Origin: an uncultured Prevotella sp.
GTDB lineage: Bacteria > Bacteroidota > Bacteroidia > Bacteroidales > Bacteroidaceae
Assembly: GCA_905234145.1 (NCBI GenBank)
Contig: CAJOGK010000005.1
Coordinates: 1-64,000 of the forward strand
Reading direction: 5' to 3'
Length of the DNA stretch: 64,000 bases
The notes beneath the pieces are model-generated. The model saw nothing but the letters and a program-made list of their open reading frames with translations. It did not search any database and was not told the DNA's origin. The number at the start of each line of letters is the position of its first letter. Position 1 is the first letter of the stretch. Made by a program: the position numbers and the translations under genes. Shown in pieces: positions 15,935 to 25,107 of this stretch.

Positions 15935-16855
15935 ATGGATAAGAACAGTATAAACGACACGCTACGCAGGAACGTGGCTCTGCTGTCGAAGCAGACAGAA
16001 AAGGAAGTAGGCATGATGCCTGTTACCGAGGCTCCATTGCCATCGGTAGAGCAGGTAAAGCGCATGGTAACGCTGGTAAAAAGCATTATCTTTCCCGACT
16101 ACTTTAACAAACGCCAACCCGACGAGGCCATACGCTCGTATTATATAGGCGTTTACATGGAAGAGCTGGTGAAGCTGCTGACAAAGCAGATAGCCCACGG
16201 ACTGCAATTCTGCGAGAACTGCGACGAGATAAGCACTAAGGATCAGGTGTATGGAGAGGCAGAAAGGCTGGCACTGGAGTTTATTGATGCCCTGCCAGAG
16301 ATAAAGCGACTGCTCTATACCGACGTGCAGGCAATGTTTGACAACGACCCTGCGGCACCGAACTACGGAGAGGTAATCTTCAGCTACCCCTGTCTGAACG
16401 CGATGACCCACTATCGCATGGCCCACAAGCTGCACGAGCTGAAAGTGCCCGTCATCCCACGTATCATTACGGAGCTGGCGCACTCAAAGACGGGTATTGA
16501 CATACACCCGGGCGCACAGATAGGTGAATACTTCTCGATAGACCATGGCACAGGCGTGGTCATCGGAGAAACAACCATCATAGGCAACCACGTAAGCCTG
16601 TATCAGGGTGTAACACTGGGTGCCAAGAGCTTTAAGTACGACGAAAACGGCAATATGCTGAACATACCCAGACACCCGATTATTGAGGATAACGTAACGG
16701 TATATTCAAACGCCTCGATACTGGGGCGCATCACTATCGGACACGACTCGGTAATAGGCGGTAACATCTGGCTGACACACGGGGTGCCACCCTATTCGCG
16801 CATCCTGCAATCGAAAGCTCAGGAAACGGGCTTTGAAGGCGGCTTAGGTATCTAA
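15935..16855 (+). CDS. cysE: Serine O-acetyltransferase
   Basis: A 306-residue CysE/EpsC-type enzyme that makes O-acetylserine from serine and acetyl-CoA, the first step of cysteine synthesis. The N-terminal helical domain covers about residues 1-180. The left-handed beta-helix with hexapeptide repeats begins near GIDIHPGAQIGEYFSIDHGTG; the conserved DHGTGVVIGET contains the catalytic Asp-His. The C-terminus (EGGLGI) is encoded inside the stem of a terminator hairpin, and its stop codon overlaps that of the convergent permease gene. Confidence 0.93.
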   Translation: MDKNSINDTLRRNVALLSKQTEKEVGMMPVTEAPLPSVEQVKRMVTLVKSIIFPDYFNKRQPDEAIRSYYIGVYMEELVKLLTKQIAHGLQFCENCDEISTKDQVYGEAERLALEFIDALPEIKRLLYTDVQAMFDNDPAAPNYGEVIFSYPCLNAMTHYRMAHKLHELKVPVIPRIITELAHSKTGIDIHPGAQIGEYFSIDHGTGVVIGETTIIGNHVSLYQGVTLGAKSFKYDENGNMLNIPRHPIIEDNVTVYSNASILGRITIGHDSVIGGNIWLTHGVPPYSRILQSKAQETGFEGGLGI

Positions 16856-16869
16856 GCCGCTTTCTTTTT
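16836..16869. terminator. Terminator embedded in two convergent stop codons
   Basis: GCGGCTTAG-GTAT-CTAAGCCGC (16839-16860) is a perfect 9-bp stem with a 4-base loop, extendable by A-T, A-T and G-T pairs, followed on the plus strand by TTTCTTTTT. The cysE TAA (16853-16855) and the permease TAG (16852-16854 on the minus strand) both lie in the right arm. Confidence 0.88.
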
Positions 16870-18123
16870 ACCGAACTCTGGATCGATATCGAGTATGGCC
16901 GACACAGCGTAGGTCAGCGAGCAGGAAGCAATGACAATCCAGAAGAAGGCCTGATAGCCCACACCCTCTTGCAGCGCACCGGCAAAGAGACCAGGAATCA
17001 TCATCGACAGCGCCATGAAGGCTGTGCAGAGAGCGTAATGGGCGGTCTTGTGCTCACCCTGACTATAATATATAAGGTATAGCATATAAGCAGAGAAGCC
17101 AAAGCCGTAACCGAACTGCTCAACGAAGATGCAGGAGCTGATAACGAAGAGATTAGAGGGCTGGAGGATAGACAATACGACATAGACGATATCGGGCAGG
17201 GTGATGGCAACCACCATGGGCCACAGCCAGCGTTTGAGACCATCGCGACTGGCAACGATGCCGCCAAGAATACCTCCAAGGGTAAGACCAATCACACCTA
17301 CCGTGCCTTGTACCAAACCGTATTCACCATCAGAAAGCCCAAGTCCGCCATTGGCCACCTTGTCGACCAGGAACAAAGCAGAGACCTTTGCCAACAAGCC
17401 CTCGGGCATGCGATAGAAAAGCATGAAGCAGATGCCTACCCACACTTGGGGCTTCTGGAAGAAGGTAATCACGGTAGCCTTGAACTCCAACAAGATATCA
17501 CGCACACTCTTCTGGCGGCGCTCATTGTCTTCATCAGGACGGGGGAGCGCCCAGTGGTGATAGAGCCAGAAGGCGATAAAGAGGCCTGCCATGAGATAGA
17601 ACACCAGTGACCAAGAGTAACGGATGCTACGTGTAAGCACCTGCAAAGCACCAGCAAGACCCACCAAAAGACCAGAAGAGAAGATGGTGGCGATACGGTA
17701 GAACGTAGAGCGGATGCCTACGAAATAAGCTTGCTCGTGTTGCTCAAGGCCAAGCATATAGAAACCATCGGCAGCGATATCGTGGGTGGCACTGGAGAAG
17801 GCCATCAGCCAGAAGAAGGCCAACGAGCCTTGAAGCCATACAGGCCCGGGAATGGTAAAGGCGACACCAGCAAGGGCTGCACCAATCAATAGCTGCATGG
17901 TGATAATCCACCAACGCTTGGTTTTGAGCATGTCGATAAACGGGCTCCAAAGGGGTTTAATTACCCAAGGCAGATAGAGCCACGAGGTATAAAGCGTAAT
18001 ATCGGTATTACTGAGACCAAGGCGCTTATACATAATCAGCGAGATGGTCATAACGGCGACGTAAGGTACGCCTTCTGCGAAGTACAAAGTGGGCACCCAA
18101 GCCCAAGGATTCTTATTTTTCAT
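16852..18123 (-). CDS. AmpG-like MFS permease
   Basis: A 423-residue, 12-segment transporter of the PAT/AmpG type: LYFAEGVPY near the N-terminus, IKPLWSPFID in the motif-A position, and AFSSATHDIAADGFY in helix 4. AmpG proteins import anhydro-muropeptides for cell-wall recycling; related Bacteroidetes members may carry other sugars. The gene follows the GT-DUF4922-SpoIID gene on the same strand across a 34-bp repeat tract, so co-transcription is likely. Its pairing with a SpoIID (peptidoglycan-acting) domain supports a cell-wall role, though this is inference. Confidence 0.8.
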   Translation of the reverse strand: MKNKNPWAWVPTLYFAEGVPYVAVMTISLIMYKRLGLSNTDITLYTSWLYLPWVIKPLWSPFIDMLKTKRWWIITMQLLIGAALAGVAFTIPGPVWLQGSLAFFWLMAFSSATHDIAADGFYMLGLEQHEQAYFVGIRSTFYRIATIFSSGLLVGLAGALQVLTRSIRYSWSLVFYLMAGLFIAFWLYHHWALPRPDEDNERRQKSVRDILLEFKATVITFFQKPQVWVGICFMLFYRMPEGLLAKVSALFLVDKVANGGLGLSDGEYGLVQGTVGVIGLTLGGILGGIVASRDGLKRWLWPMVVAITLPDIVYVVLSILQPSNLFVISSCIFVEQFGYGFGFSAYMLYLIYYSQGEHKTAHYALCTAFMALSMMIPGLFAGALQEGVGYQAFFWIVIASCSLTYAVSAILDIDPEFGKKKAA

Positions 18124-18162
18124 TTTTCATTGAACATTGACCATTGAACATTGATCATTAAT
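18119..18162. repeat. CAATGTT word tract at an operon junction
   Basis: Read on the minus strand: AATGATCAATGTTCAATGG followed by TCAATGTTCAATG and AAAAATG. The TAA stop of the SpoIID fusion gene overlaps its first word and the ATG of the AmpG-like gene follows its last. The 10-bp period is irregular. Confidence 0.75.
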
Positions 18163-21100
18163 CGTAGAGGCGCTGGATTTCGGCACCGCGATAGTAGAAT
18201 AGGAGGATTTCATCGTAGGTCTTGCCTTGCTCACCCATGACGGCAGCACCTATCTGACAAAGACCTACACCGTGACCCCAACCACGACCGTGGAGAATAA
18301 ACTGATCGCCCTGCTTCTCAACCTCGAAGGCTGAGCTATACAGATGGCTCTCGCTGAGGGCGCGACGGATTTCGAGTTCCTTGCCGATGGTGAAGGTCTT
18401 CTTCGTACCTACAATCTTGAGTTTCCAGATACGACCGCTCTTGCCACGCTCCAAAGGAATGAGGTCGACGATTTCGCCAAAATCATCCTTCAACTTGCGA
18501 TTGATGAGCTCGGAGAGTTGCTCGCGGGTGTAGGTGACTTCCCAACGGTAGAAATCGATGGTTTCCTGATCGTAATCGTTGAGCACCTGCGAGAGAATCT
18601 GCTTGTCGGCAGTGCAGCAGTAAGGATCGTGGAAACTAACCAGATAAGGTTTGGGCGTATCTTCCCAACAATACTGGAACTCTTCGGTTTCGCCGCCACA
18701 GCACTTCGAGAAGCGGGCATCGCAAATCTCGCCATCGTAAGTAAGAATCTGTCCGCGCGTCTCGCTGATGGCATCTGCCACATGCTGGTTGTTGGCCTTG
18801 GTGATACCCTGGTAGCGCTGGCAATGGTCGTCGGCACACACATCGAAGATGGTATGGTCTTCGCGATCGTACCAGCGGATGAGTTCATCGTCTTTCTTGA
18901 TGAAAGAGAAGAAACTGTCGTTGCCATTCTCGTGTTGGCGGCGCTTTTCCATCTGGGCAAGCAACCACGAGCGCGAGATAACCGCATGGGCCTTGAGGAA
19001 CTCGGGCGATGCAGTGGCTGACATCTCGCTGGAAATCACGCTGGTAAGATAGCGCTCTACGGGCAATTCGTTGATAGCCACAATCTTATCAGCCTCGACC
19101 ACGATACGCAGGGTTCCCTCGAAGGTCTGCGTCTCTTGGCGCTCCCAATGGTAATCAATGCCGATGGTGACATCTTCGAGTGAGAAGGAAGCATCGTCGG
19201 CCTGTGGGGTAAAGGTGAGGTTACGATACTGCGTGCCTCGCCACAAGATACCACCCTCGGAGAACTCTACCACCTGTGGCCCCTGAATCACCTCGCCTTT
19301 AGCCACGTAAGGGGCATTGAGCGTGAAATTGATCTTCGAAGCCGTAATGATGCCAACGGTGACATTGGGCTCTTTTTGAGTGGGGATTAGAACGTTAAGC
19401 GTTGAGCGTTTGCTAACGCTGCTGGCTTTCAGCTTATCGATGACTTGTTTGAAGCCGGCCTTTGAAAGTGCCACCTCGTTGAGGATATCGATGGCCTTTT
19501 CGGGGGGTAAGCGATTGAAGTCTTCTTCGCGAGGGGTGATAATAAGGCCAGACATATCAAGGGCACCTGGCGAGATGATGTATTGAGCCTCACCCTCGGC
19601 ATAATAGCAATCAGGACGATGCTTGCCACGCGGAAAGACCACTGAGAAGTAATCGTCATCCTTTCGCCAGCTGACGATGTTCATCATCGGTTCCGTTTCG
19701 TCTTCTCGCTGAGGCAGAACCTCGTAAAGGCGGCGGAACAGTTGCTCGTCACCATACGACGAACGGCTATGAATAAGGAGCGCCGGACAAGGGTATTCTT
19801 CGATGACGGAGATGCTTTCCTCGTCGTTGAGACTGATAATCGTCGTGAGGTTATGACTGAGGCGCTTCCAGGCTTTCTGGAGAGGCAGCACGCCACTGGT
19901 TCCTGCCTGGAAATGGGCATGGTCGGGCGCAGAGGCACCGCACTTAGGACCATTGTAGAATACCATCATCTCTGGGTACTCATCGAGCAGCTTATGTATC
20001 TCGCCATAGGCCTCGCGTATCTGTTGAGGCTCGTGCTTCACAGAGGGGATGGTAAAGTGGATAGGCAGGATGGGGAAGGGGTTTACCAGCAGGTCGTACT
20101 GGTTATCAATCGTTTTCTTAAACTGCTCTTTAGGGCGATTCTGCTCGCAGAGGAAACAAGGGCGCTCTGCCACCGTCTTCTTATCGATACTGGCTCCTGT
20201 AGACACCATCCGGGCAGGGTTCCACTGTACTTGCATGCTCGAAGTACCCACTACCAACTCGCGGGTCTTTACATCGCGCAAGTCGTGGTAGCGCTGTCGG
20301 GCATCGTCCCACTTCTCCAACTGACGATTGAAGAAGCGCAAAAGGGGCGTATCCTTGAGGAATTCAAACTTGCCTTTCAGCATCTGCTGACGGGCCAGGA
20401 TTTCGAGCGTGCGCAAGCGATCCTTATAGAGATTATTGGCATTAATCTTATCGATACTCAGGGCTGCATCGCTATTGCCTCCCCAACGGCGACAGAGATA
20501 GAGCTCAGTGAAGATGCGCCCGATACGATAGCGGCGCGAGAACTTCAGTCCGAGTGCATAATCCTCGCCATAAGAGGTGTTGGGGAAACCAATCTGACGG
20601 AGCAGGGGCGTAAAGAAAGCTCTTGGCGCACCCAGACCGTTGATACGAAGGGCATTGTTAGGGCCATTCTCATCCGTCCACTCATGGTGGTCAATCAAGC
20701 CCGGTGGCAAGGTATTGAGCTCGAAGTCGCACATACGATACGAACCAATCACCATCGCTGCATTCTGCTTGTAGAAGGCATCAACAATTTGCTGGAGCGT
20801 CTTGGGCGATGAATAGAGGTCGTCGGAATCGAGTTGTACGGCAAAGCGTCCGCAACGGTCATCGTTGATGGCCATGTTCCAACAACCGCCAATGCCCAGG
20901 TCAGTACGCTCAGGAATGATGTGCACGAGGCGCTCATCGTGGAAGCCACGCAGCAGTTCGGTAGTTTTGTCAGTAGAGTGGTTATCGACCACAATCACGT
21001 TATACTTGAAGTTGGCCTTCTGGTTGAGGGCGCTGCTGACAGCATCGCAGATGGTCTTTTCGCGATTATATACAGGGATGATGACTGAGGCCTCCATCTC

Positions 21101-21844
21101 GAAGTCCTGTTCGTTGAAGTCGGGTTGCCTATAGAAAGAGGGCTCTATCTTGGCACCTATCTCAGTGAGATGGGCCGTAGCCGCCTGTTCCATCTCTATC
21201 TGTACCTCGCGATTGGCAGGGTTCACGTAATCGAACTGTTTCACACCCGAGGCTCTCGTATCGGTTTCTTCTTCAGAATAGAGGCGCTCGTTGATGTGGA
21301 AAATCTGTCCGTTGCGACTCAGGAACAAGCGGAGGGCATAAAGGCCAGCATGCTGATAAGGGTGCTCGCTGGCTTGCTGGGCAAAGGCCTGAAGCAGCGA
21401 GGTTTTGATAAGCCACAGACTACCGAAATCGAAATCGTCGCGAATACTGCCCGTGAAATAATCGATAACGGGGTGGGGCTTGCGAGTACCTTCTACGATG
21501 TCGTCGTGGTCGGCATATACCATTGCTGCATCGGAATCGATGCCCACGTGTAACATGCGATCGAGGGCACCAAGGCCCATCTGCAACTGACGGGGCTTCG
21601 TCTGTAAGAGCACGTAGTCGGCTTTAGCCTGCTCAGCGAGCTGAATCATCGTGTTGCTGCTGGTGAGGTTGTCTACACAAATCTGTCGGCAATCGGAAAG
21701 AGGCTTCGAGTCTTTGGTATCGAGCGGTTCGTTTACCAACAGGAAGATATGATGTATGGTCTTACTGCCTCTGAGTTGGTCAATCAGTTGTTCAGCGGCC
21801 ATGAGGTCACTACAAGGCAGAAAACAATCAATTTTTTCTCTCAT
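18158..21844 (-). CDS. GT2 - DUF4922 - SpoIID/LytB fusion protein
   Basis: A 1228-residue cytosolic-looking protein with no signal peptide. Seen domains: a degenerate GT-A-like N-terminal half (about 1-225); a canonical GT2 domain (about 252-500, [14 protein letters not shown] and the DxD-type QLDSDD); DUF4922 (about 540-800), a HIT-like phosphorylase fold with [12 protein letters not shown] and DHAHFQAG; and a SpoIID/LytB domain (about 850-1228) ending [15 protein letters not shown]. SpoIID domains act on peptidoglycan glycan strands outside the cytoplasm, so a fusion lacking a secretion signal is puzzling. The likely downstream partner is the AmpG-like permease. The combined reaction is unknown. 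Confidence 0.8.
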   Translation of the reverse strand: MREKIDCFLPCSDLMAAEQLIDQLRGSKTIHHIFLLVNEPLDTKDSKPLSDCRQICVDNLTSSNTMIQLAEQAKADYVLLQTKPRQLQMGLGALDRMLHVGIDSDAAMVYADHDDIVEGTRKPHPVIDYFTGSIRDDFDFGSLWLIKTSLLQAFAQQASEHPYQHAGLYALRLFLSRNGQIFHINERLYSEEETDTRASGVKQFDYVNPANREVQIEMEQAATAHLTEIGAKIEPSFYRQPDFNEQDFEMEASVIIPVYNREKTICDAVSSALNQKANFKYNVIVVDNHSTDKTTELLRGFHDERLVHIIPERTDLGIGGCWNMAINDDRCGRFAVQLDSDDLYSSPKTLQQIVDAFYKQNAAMVIGSYRMCDFELNTLPPGLIDHHEWTDENGPNNALRINGLGAPRAFFTPLLRQIGFPNTSYGEDYALGLKFSRRYRIGRIFTELYLCRRWGGNSDAALSIDKINANNLYKDRLRTLEILARQQMLKGKFEFLKDTPLLRFFNRQLEKWDDARQRYHDLRDVKTRELVVGTSSMQVQWNPARMVSTGASIDKKTVAERPCFLCEQNRPKEQFKKTIDNQYDLLVNPFPILPIHFTIPSVKHEPQQIREAYGEIHKLLDEYPEMMVFYNGPKCGASAPDHAHFQAGTSGVLPLQKAWKRLSHNLTTIISLNDEESISVIEEYPCPALLIHSRSSYGDEQLFRRLYEVLPQREDETEPMMNIVSWRKDDDYFSVVFPRGKHRPDCYYAEGEAQYIISPGALDMSGLIITPREEDFNRLPPEKAIDILNEVALSKAGFKQVIDKLKASSVSKRSTLNVLIPTQKEPNVTVGIITASKINFTLNAPYVAKGEVIQGPQVVEFSEGGILWRGTQYRNLTFTPQADDASFSLEDVTIGIDYHWERQETQTFEGTLRIVVEADKIVAINELPVERYLTSVISSEMSATASPEFLKAHAVISRSWLLAQMEKRRQHENGNDSFFSFIKKDDELIRWYDREDHTIFDVCADDHCQRYQGITKANNQHVADAISETRGQILTYDGEICDARFSKCCGGETEEFQYCWEDTPKPYLVSFHDPYCCTADKQILSQVLNDYDQETIDFYRWEVTYTREQLSELINRKLKDDFGEIVDLIPLERGKSGRIWKLKIVGTKKTFTIGKELEIRRALSESHLYSSAFEVEKQGDQFILHGRGWGHGVGLCQIGAAVMGEQGKTYDEILLFYYRGAEIQRLYD

Positions 21845-21922
21845 TGAAGTGTATTAGTTGTTTTATAAGGTGCAAAATTCGCAATATTTTTTGAGAATAC
21901 CAAATAATTCATATTTTTTTTC

Positions 21923-21930
21923 TAACTTTG
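21923..21930 (+). promoter_or_regulatory. -7 box of the rlmN transcript
   Basis: TAACTTTG followed by CACCC matches TAnnTTTG. It lies 16 bp upstream of the ATG at 21947. Confidence 0.6.
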
Positions 21931-21946
21931 CACCCAAAAAGCAGTG

Positions 21947-22987
21947 ATGGCCGACGAGAAGAAGGTGTTAATGGGTATGTCGCTTAGCGAATTGAAGTCT
22001 GTCGTAAAGGATTTGGGAATGCCCCAATTCACGGCAGGCCAGATTGCCAAGTGGCTCTATCAGCAGCACGTAGGGAGCATCGACGAAATGACGAATATCT
22101 CGAAAGCTAATCGCGAGAAACTGGCTGAGCAATATACTATCGGCGCAATGGCTCCTATCGATTGCCAGCGTTCGAAAGACGGTACGATTAAGTATCTCTT
22201 CCCTACGCAAGACGGCAAATTCGTGGAAACGGTTTATATTCCTGATGGCGATCGTGCCACGCTTTGTGTATCGTGCCAGGTAGGCTGCAAAATGAACTGT
22301 CTGTTCTGTCAGACGGGTAAGCAGGGCTTTGAGGGCTCGCTTTCTGCTGGTGATATCCTGAACCAGATTTATGCCCTGCCCGAGCGCGAAACGTTGACAA
22401 ATATCGTGTTTATGGGACAGGGCGAGCCGATGGATAACCTCGACAATGTGCTCAGGGCCACGGAGATACTAACGGCCGACTATGGTTACGGGTGGAGTCC
22501 GAAACGCATTACGGTGAGTAGCGTAGGCGTGAAAAACAAGCTAAAACGCTTCTTGGATGAGAGTGAGTGCCATGTGGCCATCTCGATGCACTCGCCCCTG
22601 CCTGAACAGCGCCAACAACTGATGCCTGCTGAGCGACAGATGTCGATCGTAGAGGTGGTAGACTTGCTAAAGCAATACGATTTTACCCATCAGCGTCGCT
22701 GCTCGTTTGAGTATATCTGCTTTGCAGGACTTAACGATACCACGATGCATGCCCGGGAAATCGTAAAGCTGTTGCAGGGCTTGGAGTGCAGGGTAAACCT
22801 GATTCGGTTCCACGAGATTCCTGATGTGGATTTGCCAGGGGCTGACGAGAAAAGGATGGAGGCACTGCGTGATTACCTGACCAACCACGGGGTATTTACC
22901 ACCATCCGTGCGAGCAGAGGGCAGGATATCTTTGCCGCCTGCGGCCTGCTATCCACGGCTGTTAAAGGTAAAAAGGTAAAAAAGTAA
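21947..22987 (+). CDS. rlmN: 23S rRNA (adenine-2503-C2)-methyltransferase
   Basis: Radical-SAM dual-specificity RNA methyltransferase (also m2A37 in some tRNAs). The CX3CX2C cluster motif is seen as CKMNCLFC near residue 115, with the preceding GDRATLCVSCQVGC. The conserved catalytic cysteine near the C-terminus appears in DIFAACGLLS. I prefer ATG 21947 over the GTG at 21944. The last residues (KGKKVKK) are written by a GGTAAAAA repeat tract instead of the usual family ending. It is followed closely by pdxA, probably in one operon. Confidence 0.93.
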   Translation: MADEKKVLMGMSLSELKSVVKDLGMPQFTAGQIAKWLYQQHVGSIDEMTNISKANREKLAEQYTIGAMAPIDCQRSKDGTIKYLFPTQDGKFVETVYIPDGDRATLCVSCQVGCKMNCLFCQTGKQGFEGSLSAGDILNQIYALPERETLTNIVFMGQGEPMDNLDNVLRATEILTADYGYGWSPKRITVSSVGVKNKLKRFLDESECHVAISMHSPLPEQRQQLMPAERQMSIVEVVDLLKQYDFTHQRRCSFEYICFAGLNDTTMHAREIVKLLQGLECRVNLIRFHEIPDVDLPGADEKRMEALRDYLTNHGVFTTIRASRGQDIFAACGLLSTAVKGKKVKK

Positions 22988-23000
22988 AAAGGTAAAAAAG
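22966..23000 (+). repeat. GGTAAAAA word tract between rlmN and pdxA
   Basis: Words of 7-9 bp (GGTAAAAA, GGTAAAAAA, GTAAAAA) repeat four times. The tract encodes the RlmN C-terminus, contains its TAA stop (22985-22987) and ends 3 bp before the pdxA ATG. Confidence 0.8.
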
Positions 23001-23002
23001 AT

Positions 23003-24031
23003 ATGGACAAAAGAAAGATTCGCGTGGCTATCACGCATGGAGATACAAACGGCATCGGCTATGAGCTGATTCTCAAGGCTTTCGAGAATCCCGCCATGCT
23101 TGAGTTGTGTACACCTATTATATATGGTGCGCCTAAGTTGGCTGCTTACCATCGCAAGGCATTGGAACTAGATACGCCCTTTGTCTCGATTAATAATGCC
23201 GAGGATGCCCAGGATGGCAAGCTGAACATGCTGACCACTTTCGAGGACGAGGTGAAAGTAGAGCTTGGCCAGTCTACCGAGGAATCAGCAGAGGCAGCTC
23301 GTAAAGCTGTGCAGCGTGCGAAGGAAGACCTGCAGAAGCATCTGTACGACGTGCTGGTAATGTCGCCTGTAAAGCCCAATCCGAATCCAGCGCGCGAAGA
23401 CAGAGCCTTGTTGGTGATGATCAGTGATGTGGTACGTATCGGACTGGTGACTAACCACTTGCCGCTGAAAGACGTTCCCAAGGCCATTACCTCTGAGAAG
23501 ATTGTGGATAAGTGTCGTATCTTTAATACCTCATTGAAGCGCGACTTCCGTATCAACAATCCGCGTATAGCTGTGCTGGCTCTGAATCCGCAAGTTGGCA
23601 CAGAAGAAAACGAGGTGATTTTGCCTGCTATCGAAACCCTCGAAAATGAAGGTGTTCAGGCCTTCGGCCCCTATGTGGCCGATAGTTTCTTTGGCGAGAA
23701 TATGTATGAGCAGTTCGATGGTGTGCTGGCGATGTATGATGATCAGGGTTCTGTACCTTTCAAGACCCTCTCTACTGAGTATGGTGTAAAGATGAAGGCT
23801 GGTATTACGGCTATCTGTACCACGCCCGACCTCGAACCATCGTTTGATATCGCAGGTAAGGGTATCGCTAATGAGCAATCGCTCAGACAAGCCGTTTATC
23901 TGGCCATCGACATCTTCCGCCATCGCGAAGAATACGATAAACCCCTAGCTAATCCGTTGCCAAAGCTCTATCACGAAAAGCGTGAGGAGGGTGAGAAGGT
24001 GCGCTTTTTCCCAAAGACTAAAGATGAATAA
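23003..24031 (+). CDS. pdxA: 4-hydroxythreonine-4-phosphate dehydrogenase
   Basis: A 342-residue PdxA of the DXP-dependent vitamin B6 pathway: NAD-dependent oxidation of 4-phosphohydroxythreonine. Family signs are the N-terminal AITHGDTNGIGYELI, the metal-binding histidine region (LVTNHLPLKDV), NPQVGTEENEVILPAI and MYDDQGSVPFKTL near residue 245. Length fits the family (about 330-360). ATG 23003 follows the repeat tract, and the 3' end overlaps the start of the flippase-like gene by 8 bp (24024-24031). Confidence 0.92.
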   Translation: MDKRKIRVAITHGDTNGIGYELILKAFENPAMLELCTPIIYGAPKLAAYHRKALELDTPFVSINNAEDAQDGKLNMLTTFEDEVKVELGQSTEESAEAARKAVQRAKEDLQKHLYDVLVMSPVKPNPNPAREDRALLVMISDVVRIGLVTNHLPLKDVPKAITSEKIVDKCRIFNTSLKRDFRINNPRIAVLALNPQVGTEENEVILPAIETLENEGVQAFGPYVADSFFGENMYEQFDGVLAMYDDQGSVPFKTLSTEYGVKMKAGITAICTTPDLEPSFDIAGKGIANEQSLRQAVYLAIDIFRHREEYDKPLANPLPKLYHEKREEGEKVRFFPKTKDE

Positions 24032-25033
24032 AAAATACCAGAACGGCTTCTTTATCTTCGGTCTCCTGGTACTGATTATCATGGTGACCCAGCTCGACTT
24101 CCAAGAAGTGTGGGCTGGTGTCTGTCATGCTGGTTACTGGTTTGCCAATGTGCTGGTATTGTGGGCCATTCTGTATGTGTTTAATACGGCTACCTGGTAT
24201 ATCATCATCAACAGCATCGGCAATGAAGAAGGTGTTTGCCGCAAGTGTAAGGTAGGCTTCTGGTGGCTTTATAAGATTACGATTTCGGCTTTTGCCCTGA
24301 ATTACGCTACGCCTGGCGGACTGATGGGTGGCGAGCCGTATCGCATTATGGCGCTCTCGCCAAAAGTAGGCACTGAGAGAGCTTCTGCTTCGGTGATTCT
24401 CTTTGTGATGACGCATATCTACAGCCACTTCTGGCTATGGCTGTTGGCTGTGCCGCTCTATGTGCTTACCGAGAAAGTTACCGCCCTGTCGTGGTTTATC
24501 CTGCCCACGATGACGGTTATCTGTATCACCGTCATCTGGTTCTTTATCAGAGGTTATAAGAGAGGCATTGCCGTAACGGGTATGAACATTCTGAGCCACT
24601 GCGATGGGCACAACCGTTTGTAGAGCGCAATAAGGATAAGTTGGCTGAAATCGATAGTCAGATAGCAGCCCTGCATAATCAGAATCCTCGTACCTTTTTG
24701 GCGGCTGTGCTCTTAGAACTCTCTTGCAGATTGCTATCTACGCTTGAGATTTATTTCATTCTTCTGGTGATTATGCCTGGCCAGGTAAGCGTATCGCAAT
24801 GCGTATTGATTTACGCCTTTACCACGCTTTTTGCCAATATGCTGTTCTTTATGCCGTTGCAATTGGGAGGTCGCGAGGGTGGTTTCCTTATGTCTACAGA
24901 GGGACTGAGTATGACGGCTCAGGCTGGTATCTTCGTGGCGCTGATTGTGAGGGTGCGCGAGTTGGTGTGGACGGCTATCGGATTGCTGTTGATTAAGTTC
25001 GATAAGCACGAAAAAACTGAGATAAGCCAATAA
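24024..25033 (+). pseudogene. Frameshifted flippase-like membrane protein (LPG synthase TM type)
   Basis: Two ORFs together form one protein of the lysylphosphatidylglycerol synthase transmembrane / UPF0104 type. Part 1 (24024-24623) carries the N-terminal segments and the family block YATPGGLMGGEPYR; it ends abruptly after [12 protein letters not shown]. Part 2 (usable frame entering near 24602, ORF called from TTG 24641 to 25033) continues with [15 protein letters not shown] and the C-terminal segments, including [11 protein letters not shown]. The frame change falls within CACTGCGATGGGCA (about 24598-24611) and is explained by one missing base. Real mutation, assembly error or programmed shift cannot be separated here. 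Confidence 0.8.
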
Positions 25034-25090
25034 AAACTTAATTTTCTTTTAATTTTCTGCCAAAATTGCAGCTATATAAAAAATAATGTG

Positions 25091-25098
25091 TAATTTTG
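25091..25098 (+). promoter_or_regulatory. -7 box of the sigma-54 activator gene
   Basis: TAATTTTG matches TAnnTTTG, with TTG 22 bp upstream. It ends 9 bp before ATG 25108, implying a very short leader and arguing against the TTG start at 25096, which lies inside the box. Confidence 0.55.
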
Positions 25099-25107
25099 TC
25101 AACTCAA

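Noticed and set aside
19742-20812. 356-codon plus-strand ORF
   Set aside because: Antisense shadow of the GT2-DUF4922-SpoIID gene, with no recognisable motif.
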